Positions 5,302-10,029 of a DNA stretch of 10,029 nt are shown in pieces. Source of the stretch: CAYMFD01 sp964389475 (GTDB taxonomy: Bacteria > Bacteroidota > Bacteroidia > Chitinophagales > Saprospiraceae). A program made the position numbers and the translations under genes. The notes beneath the pieces are model-generated. The model saw only the letters and a program-made list of their open reading frames with translations. It was not told the origin of the DNA and searched no databases. The DNA is taken from contig CAYMFD010000124.1 in NCBI GenBank assembly GCA_964389475.1, positions 1-10,029 on the forward strand, read 5' to 3'. How positions within the stretch are numbered: position 1 is the first letter of the stretch; each line of letters starts with the position of its first letter.

Positions 5302-7731
5302 CTAGTTCTTCTTAAGGCGTTCTAGTATGCCGTCGTTATCTAGGACTACCTCTGCATCTCTAAAGCCTTTGTTGACAGCCTTGCGTCTTGCTGCCTCTGC
5401 TTCTTCGAGGTTTTGGTAACCACTAGTGAGGAATATCGTCCAGCCGCCCTTGGTCCACTGCTCGATACGACCTATGTCATCTGCTCTGCTGAGGTCAAAA
5501 AACTTAGGGTCTTCATAGCTAGCTAGTCTTACTTTGTAACGGCTATCACCCGTCCACTTCTTACGTACCATGTAGCTAGATGGCTCATAAGCTTCTGCGT
5601 TACCACTATTATTTACACTAGAGTTAGATGTGGTCGTTGATCTTGCATTGACATCGTAGTCATAACTACTAAAGACCAGCTCTAGGTTATTGATGTCTAG
5701 TGCCTGATAAGTCAAGAATGCATCTCTGTACCCTTGCGCCTTGATGTTACGCAGTGCTTGTCTAGCCTCCTCTTCTGTACCGAAGTAGCCTAGGCGTACC
5801 TTGACGGCTGAGCCTTTGTAGACCTTGTAGATATTACCGAATTTGACTAATTCTTCATAAGAAGATAGGTTGACGGATCTCTTGTTAAAGGCGGCTACTT
5901 GTACGAAGTATACACTAGCCGCTGGTGGCAAATCGCTACCACTCCATACTCTACGAGCAACGTCTATATCAGCTACAGATCGTACATTTTCGTTGATGAC
6001 CGTCGATGATCCGGCACTCAAGTCCGGGATACGATAGGCCGCTGGTGCCTTGAGCTCTTTGCTCACATCGCTGGTCACCACCTCTGCAGGTGTAGGTGCG
6101 ACCTCAACGATGGCGATAGCATCATCTGCCACCTCTGTCTGGTCAATGGCCTCCGTCTCTACAATGATTATCTCTGCCTTAGTCTCTTCGATCAAGATAG
6201 GCTGCACATCCACGTAGACATACTGTCCATAGGTAGATACAGGTGCTGCGGTAGATGCTACCTGACGTGCAGGTGCCTGTGCGATCGTCGACACCTCTTG
6301 TGCTGTACGGCTTTGAGCTCTCTGGCTAGCTAGCACCTCATCGATGCTATAGTTAGTAGAGATGTGGCCGCTAGGTGTAATACTGCGTTTTGTTATCGTC
6401 TCATTAGCTGCTACGAGCATGACGTCATCTTGTGCAGGTGTAGACTCTACCCCTTGGTTGATCACGTACACTGGTGGTGCTACTAGCTCTGCGCCTAGTC
6501 GCTCTGATACGTAGATATCTTCGAGACCTCTGCCGCCTAGTCTATTACTCGTGAAGTATAGGCGATCTACACCCGGCATTGCGGCGGGGTAGTACTCATC
6601 AGCAGGGCTATTGATACCGTGGCCCATATTCTCAGCGGCTCTATAATCGATACCGTCTATGAGACTAGCAAATAGATCGTAACCGCCTAGACCGATGTGG
6701 TAGTCAGAGGCGAATATGAGCTTACCATCCATAAGGGCTGGTGTGATCTCATGACCTGGTGTATTGACACTCGGACCACAGTTGATAGGTAGTGACCACT
6801 CACCGTCTATCTTATCACTACGGTATATATCATAACCACCATAGCCACCTTCTCTATTGCTAGCGAAGTATAGCGACTGGCCATCTTCTGTAAGGTGGGG
6901 ATGCGTCGTCGCATAGTCAGTACCATTGTATGGGAAGGCTACCTCACGGGTAAAGTCTCCTCCTGCTACTACCGCTGCTAGGTATATACTTGCATCTGTA
7001 TCTCGGTTAGAGATATGACGTACACCATTAGCTAGGTGATTGCGTACATAGGCACATTGATCGCCTGCATAGGCTATCGGGCCGAGGCCATAGTTGACCT
7101 GAGTGGCTGGCCTGAGGTTGTACACTCTGTTATTGTTAAGCAGTATATCTTCCTCTACAGAGTAGATACGATTGCCCTCGCCCTTCTGGGTAGGTCGCAC
7201 GAATGATAGCTGGTCATCAAATGAGCAGAATACTGGCGTCTCGCCATAGAAGGATAGGCCAAAGTCAGCAGACTGCGTGTTGAATGCTGCTGGATATACC
7301 TCCTGGTAGTCATCCTGGAGTAAGACCTTGGCGTAGTCGCATGAGGTGATGTAGTACTCCGCCTGCTCACGTTGGTAAGGCAGTGCTAGAGCAAAGACCT
7401 TTTTGGCCTTGTCGTACTCGCCTAGACGCTTGAGCACCTTGCCATAGTCGATAGCTACAGTGGCTAGTAGGAGTTGATCCTCCACACGACTGTACCACGA
7501 CGCAGCCACCACATCATTACACAGTGCTGTGTAACAGGCGGCGATCTTGACCTCTAGTTGTTCGTTGTCTTGATCAGCATTGTACAGTTGCTGATAACTG
7601 TTGAGAGCTAGGTCATATGCCTTGAGCTCATACTGCTTGTCTGCACGACGCTGTGCATCTTGCGCCTGCATACTACCTACTGCCAAGACGGCAGTAGCAA
7701 AACCGGTTAATAATAATCTCTTCATCATCAT
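5302..7731 (-). CDS. Secreted TPR-PD40 envelope protein with two C-terminal SPOR domains (PorE-like)
   Basis: An 809-residue exported protein. Residues 1-23 are a signal peptide (KRLLL, hydrophobic core, MQA cleavage site, no lipobox Cys). TPR-like helices span about 27-130. Three PD40/WD40-like strands follow, with the signature (L/I)(Y/I)FxS...GGYD(I/L) near 277-305, 329-356 and 380-410 (for example SLYFASNREGGYGGYDIY). A long linker (about 415-600) holds an acidic Ile/Val/Ala-rich stretch at 513-552. Two SPOR domains close the protein at about 606-676 (SVYFVQVAAF...) and 731-795 (RYKVRLASYE...). TPR-PD40 proteins in Bacteroidota include the type IX secretion component PorE and many OmpA-ended relatives; here SPOR domains, which bind glycan strands of peptidoglycan, take the OmpA position. 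A periplasmic scaffold role is inferred. The frame opens at 7791, but that adds a 20-residue Cys-rich lead before the signal peptide and the -7 box sits right against it, so I start at the MMMKR cluster (7731 or 7725). Confidence 0.82.
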   Translation of the reverse strand: MMMKRLLLTGFATAVLAVGSMQAQDAQRRADKQYELKAYDLALNSYQQLYNADQDNEQLEVKIAACYTALCNDVVAASWYSRVEDQLLLATVAIDYGKVLKRLGEYDKAKKVFALALPYQREQAEYYITSCDYAKVLLQDDYQEVYPAAFNTQSADFGLSFYGETPVFCSFDDQLSFVRPTQKGEGNRIYSVEEDILLNNNRVYNLRPATQVNYGLGPIAYAGDQCAYVRNHLANGVRHISNRDTDASIYLAAVVAGGDFTREVAFPYNGTDYATTHPHLTEDGQSLYFASNREGGYGGYDIYRSDKIDGEWSLPINCGPSVNTPGHEITPALMDGKLIFASDYHIGLGGYDLFASLIDGIDYRAAENMGHGINSPADEYYPAAMPGVDRLYFTSNRLGGRGLEDIYVSERLGAELVAPPVYVINQGVESTPAQDDVMLVAANETITKRSITPSGHISTNYSIDEVLASQRAQSRTAQEVSTIAQAPARQVASTAAPVSTYGQYVYVDVQPILIEETKAEIIIVETEAIDQTEVADDAIAIVEVAPTPAEVVTSDVSKELKAPAAYRIPDLSAGSSTVINENVRSVADIDVARRVWSGSDLPPAASVYFVQVAAFNKRSVNLSSYEELVKFGNIYKVYKGSAVKVRLGYFGTEEEARQALRNIKAQGYRDAFLTYQALDINNLELVFSSYDYDVNARSTTTSNSSVNNSGNAEAYEPSSYMVRKKWTGDSRYKVRLASYEDPKFFDLSRADDIGRIEQWTKGGWTIFLTSGYQNLEEAEAARRKAVNKGFRDAEVVLDNDGILERLKKN

Positions 7732-7795
7732 GAATTGGGTAAAAAGTAATGAGATACCTAGGTGACACTCGGGATGACAAGCGCCACACATTGGG

Positions 7796-7803
7796 CAAAG
7801 ATA
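7796..7803 (-). promoter_or_regulatory. -7 promoter element of the PD40/SPOR gene
   Basis: On the minus strand TATCTTTG matches the Bacteroidota -7 consensus TAnnTTTG exactly. Transcription would begin a few bases downstream, around 7788-7791, giving a leader of about 60 bases to the chosen start at 7731. This placement argues against the upstream ATG at 7791. A -33 TTG at the usual 19-21 base spacing is not visible; a TTTG at 7819-7816 is too close. Confidence 0.55.
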
Positions 7804-7874
7804 GTATTTGAACTACAAATCAGTGCTTTATGCATACTATTATTTTTTAATGTGTATAAAATCAGGGTTTGCCC

Positions 7875-7882
7875 TACCTTCG
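7875..7882 (+). promoter_or_regulatory. Possible -7 element of the pseudouridine synthase operon
   Basis: TACCTTCG differs by one base from TAnnTTTG and ends four bases before the ATG at 7887. If used, the mRNA would be leaderless or nearly so. A TTG at -33 is missing (TGTG at 7851-7854 is the closest). The region between the two divergent genes also carries the palindrome TATGCATA at 7829-7836. Weak evidence. Confidence 0.22.
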
Positions 7883-7886
7883 CAAT

Positions 7887-8699
7887 ATGAGAGGCAGGCT
7901 ATCCGATGTGGGGCATCTACTACTACCAGCAATACAGAGTCGTAGTCAGCTCAAGAAGGCCATCAAGCGTGGTGAAATATGGGTGAATGGCGAAGTAGGC
8001 ACTACTGGCAGGCTGGTATCAGAGGAGGACGAACTGACCTACCTCCCAGCGGTAAGCACGGCGTCGACACTAGAGCTCGATATCGTCGTACACTACGAAG
8101 ATGACCATATCGCCATCGTCGAAAAACCAGCCGGCCTACCTGTCAGTGGTAACCGACACCGCCAACTAGACAACTGTCTCGCTTACAATCTAGCGGCATC
8201 TACTCAGGTAGATAGCCTCCCTCGCCCACTACCTAGCCACCGACTAGACAAGGCCACCACTGGCCTCCTGCTATGCAGTAAGACGCGTAGAGCACATATC
8301 AAGCTACACCAGATGCTAGCCAGCCGCCAGGTGATCAAGACTTATGAGGCGGTAGTGATAGGCCTGATATATGGTAGCGGCAGTTTCGTGCATCCTATCA
8401 ATGGCAAAGCGGCACTGACCGACTACAACACCCTACATATCTACCCTAGCGATCACTACGGCCACCTGACCCACCTGCGGCTAGACCTCCATACCGGTCG
8501 CACCCACCAGATACGCAAGCACTGTGCGGGAGCGGGGCTACCCATCATGGGAGATCGCCTATACTGCCCGCCTACCCTACTACGGTCTAGGGGTCTACGA
8601 CTACAGGCTACCGACCTCGCCCTTGACCATCCCATCAGTGGTGATCGAGTAGAGGTAGAGATCCCCTTTAAGTATGCCATCGCAGCCTCGACCGTATGA
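7887..8699 (+). CDS. RluA-family pseudouridine synthase with N-terminal S4 domain
   Basis: A 270-residue cytoplasmic enzyme that converts specific uridines in rRNA or tRNA to pseudouridine. An S4-type RNA-binding segment occupies about residues 18-55 (RSQLKKAIKRGEIWVNGE). The catalytic domain follows: HYEDDHIAIVEKPAGLPV at about 69-86, the HRLDKATTG motif at 118-126 with catalytic Asp121, and the C-terminal block GRTHQIRKH...GLPIMGDRLY at about 204-226. The length is normal and all RluA hallmarks are present. Which RNA position it modifies cannot be read from the sequence; the S4-first form with LKKAIKRGEI is common in Bacteroidota. I chose the ATG at 7887 over a TTG at 7869, which adds six residues. 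It is divergent from the PD40/SPOR gene, and its stop overlaps the start of the MFS gene (ATGA). Confidence 0.9.
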   Translation: MRGRLSDVGHLLLPAIQSRSQLKKAIKRGEIWVNGEVGTTGRLVSEEDELTYLPAVSTASTLELDIVVHYEDDHIAIVEKPAGLPVSGNRHRQLDNCLAYNLAASTQVDSLPRPLPSHRLDKATTGLLLCSKTRRAHIKLHQMLASRQVIKTYEAVVIGLIYGSGSFVHPINGKAALTDYNTLHIYPSDHYGHLTHLRLDLHTGRTHQIRKHCAGAGLPIMGDRLYCPPTLLRSRGLRLQATDLALDHPISGDRVEVEIPFKYAIAASTV

Positions 8700-9880
8700 G
8701 CCACCCACGCTACATCCTCCCCGTGATCGTGATCGTACAGTTTTGCTGTACCTCTCTATGGTTCGCCAGTAATGCCATCATGCCCGAGCTGATCGCAGCC
8801 TACGACCTACCCGGTACCGCTACGAGCTATCTGACATCTAGCGTACAGTTGGGCTTCATCATAGGGACGCTGGTCTTTGCCCTGCTGTGCTTGGTTGACA
8901 GGCACTCCCCGTCAAGGGTCTTTCTGGGCTGTGCAGTACTCGGCGCCGCCTTTAACATCTGCATGATCTACGGCGGCAACACCTATACTAGTCTACTTGC
9001 CTGGCGCTTCTTGACGGGCCTCTGCCTGGCAGGCATCTATCCGGTAGGTATGAAGATCGCTGCCGACTACTACAGCAGCGGACTAGGTAGATCGCTGGGC
9101 TACCTAGTAGGAGCCCTCGTCCTAGGTACAGCACTACCCCACCTACTCCGAGATATACAAGGGCAGCTATCCTGGGACTTCGTGATTATCACTACCTCTA
9201 CACTTGCCCTCCTAGGCGGTATCGCGATGGCCATCCTCGTACCCGACGGCCCCCACTGCACCACTACAGCTGGTATAGATCTACGAGCTATTGTGCGGAT
9301 CTTTAAGGTTCCACGATTTAGAGCTGCCGCGACTGGCTACTTCGGCCACATGTGGGAGCTGTATACCTTCTGGGCTTGCGTACCCTTGCTGCTGCGCCTC
9401 TACGGCAACTACCACCCTACGGCCTCGCTCAACACACCCCTGCTGTCATTCATAGTGATCGCTGTGGGTAGCGTGGGCTGCATCATAGCCGGCTACCTCG
9501 CCGAAGTCATAGATTCAAGACAGGTTGCAGGGCTAGCCCTAGCCGCCTCCGGCATATGCTGCTTGCTATTGCCCCTATCTATCGTACTAGCAGGACCATC
9601 ATTATTCATAGTCTTCTTAATATTCTGGGGCATGGTCGTGGTCGCCGACTCGCCACTACTATCTACCCTAGTAGCCCACAATGCACCTCCGGCACTCAAA
9701 GGCACAGCACTCACCATCGTCACATCGATAGGATTTATGCTGACCATCATCAGTATACAGGTAGTCGCCGCCGTCTACGATCGATACGAGTCGCCGTGTG
9801 TCTTTATGATATTGGCAGTCGGACCGGTGTTAGGGTTACTGGGCCTCTACAGGAAGAGTGGGAGTGCGGCTGTAGGGTGA
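8696..9880 (+). CDS. Major facilitator superfamily (MFS) transporter
   Basis: A 394-residue inner-membrane protein with about 12 hydrophobic segments in two halves, joined by a cytoplasmic loop near residues 185-210 (PDGP...RFRAAATGYFGHMWELY). MFS signs: DRHSPSR at 68-74 between helices 2 and 3, a degenerate form of motif A; and RFLTGLCLAG at 104-113 in helix 4, matching the motif B arginine and glycines, followed by YPVGMKIAADYY. It most resembles the group beginning with LWFASNAIMPEL, generally annotated only as MFS permeases, so the substrate and direction are unknown. It starts within the stop codon of the pseudouridine synthase gene, so the two are translationally coupled although no functional link is obvious. 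No frameshift or truncation is seen. The plus-strand frame at 9556-9981 overlapping its 3' end is a shadow. Confidence 0.87.
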   Translation: MSHPRYILPVIVIVQFCCTSLWFASNAIMPELIAAYDLPGTATSYLTSSVQLGFIIGTLVFALLCLVDRHSPSRVFLGCAVLGAAFNICMIYGGNTYTSLLAWRFLTGLCLAGIYPVGMKIAADYYSSGLGRSLGYLVGALVLGTALPHLLRDIQGQLSWDFVIITTSTLALLGGIAMAILVPDGPHCTTTAGIDLRAIVRIFKVPRFRAAATGYFGHMWELYTFWACVPLLLRLYGNYHPTASLNTPLLSFIVIAVGSVGCIIAGYLAEVIDSRQVAGLALAASGICCLLLPLSIVLAGPSLFIVFLIFWGMVVVADSPLLSTLVAHNAPPALKGTALTIVTSIGFMLTIISIQVVAAVYDRYESPCVFMILAVGPVLGLLGLYRKSGSAAVG

Positions 9881-10029
9881 GAGGAATAGATATGTTAGAG
9901 TATAATTATAAGCGAAGAAGTGACATAGGAGCTCTTCCTTCTTATCGCTTGTTAGCTCTTCGTTTTCTTTTCACCTTTTAAAAACCCCTTCTGAATGAAT
10001 ACTCTGACCTGTTACCCATCCAGCTGTAG
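9881..10029. other. Right-end noncoding stretch
   Basis: Apart from the candidate terminator at 9910-9980 I see no gene, promoter or repeat in the last 149 bases. The last 50 bases (from AAAAACCCC at 9981) hold no recognisable feature. Confidence 0.5.
9910..9980 (+). terminator. Candidate intrinsic terminator after the MFS gene
   Basis: AAGCGA-AGAAG (9910-9920) pairs with CTTCT-TA-TCGCTT (9938-9950): 6 plus 5 base pairs separated by a two-base bulge. A T-rich stretch (9961-9979, TTTTCTTTTC and CTTTT) follows. It lies 30 bases after the MFS stop, the right place to end the transcript. The bulge and the 10-base gap before the T-rich part make it imperfect. AGCTCTTC occurs twice here (9930-9937, 9954-9961) as a direct repeat. 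Confidence 0.45.

Noticed and set aside
7732..7791. Upstream start of the PD40/SPOR gene, adding 20 residues
   Set aside because: The extension (with three Cys and several His) would precede a complete signal peptide, and the exact -7 box at 7803-7796 places the transcript start at or after that ATG.
9556..9981. 141-residue plus-strand frame overlapping the MFS 3' end
   Set aside because: Arg/His/Ser-rich out-of-frame reading of the MFS gene; no recognisable domain.

Overview
The window most likely comes from a member of the Bacteroidota. The evidence is a TPR/PD40 envelope protein of the kind common in that phylum, a perfect TAnnTTTG -7 promoter element (TATCTTTG, minus strand, 7803-7796), general absence of Shine-Dalgarno sequences before genes, and an RluA-type enzyme with the S4-first layout typical of the group. 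I cannot name the genus; a Saprospiria- or Chitinophagia-like lineage is a guess. The genes use CTA (Leu), ATA (Ile) and GTA (Val) codons unusually freely, and the tetranucleotide CTAG, rare in many bacteria, is abundant.

Layout. 1-364: no gene seen, only a promoter-like box and small inverted repeats. 365-1063 (minus): subunit A of a 3-oxoacid CoA-transferase, with no subunit B beside it inside the window. 1347-4455 (plus): a tight three-gene unit made of an HTTM/vitamin-K-dependent-carboxylase-like membrane protein, an SGNH hydrolase and a NAPE-PLD-like metallo-beta-lactamase-fold hydrolase; the last two overlap by ATGA. 4456-5186: a long gap between convergent transcription units, without a convincing gene but rich in inverted repeats, including a strong Shine-Dalgarno sequence buried in a hairpin in front of a three-codon ORF. 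5187-5270 (minus): a possible 27-residue single-pass membrane peptide. 5302-7731 (minus): a secreted TPR-PD40-SPOR-SPOR envelope protein. 7887-9880 (plus): an RluA-family pseudouridine synthase overlapping by ATGA with an MFS transporter, followed by a candidate terminator.

How the genes fit together. The HTTM-SGNH-MBL unit looks functional as a set: a quinone-type membrane enzyme family next to an esterase/acylhydrolase and a phospholipase-D-like zinc hydrolase suggests lipid or membrane-linked chemistry, but this is inference. The PD40/SPOR protein resembles PorE-type periplasmic proteins with SPOR domains in place of the usual OmpA-like domain, so it probably contacts peptidoglycan. The CoA-transferase subunit, pseudouridine synthase and MFS transporter are ordinary housekeeping or metabolic genes. 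I see no phage, CRISPR, insertion sequence, tRNA or rRNA. The best candidates for something undescribed are the HTTM-SGNH-MBL cassette, the structured element at 4487-4616 and the micro-ORF at 5187-5270.
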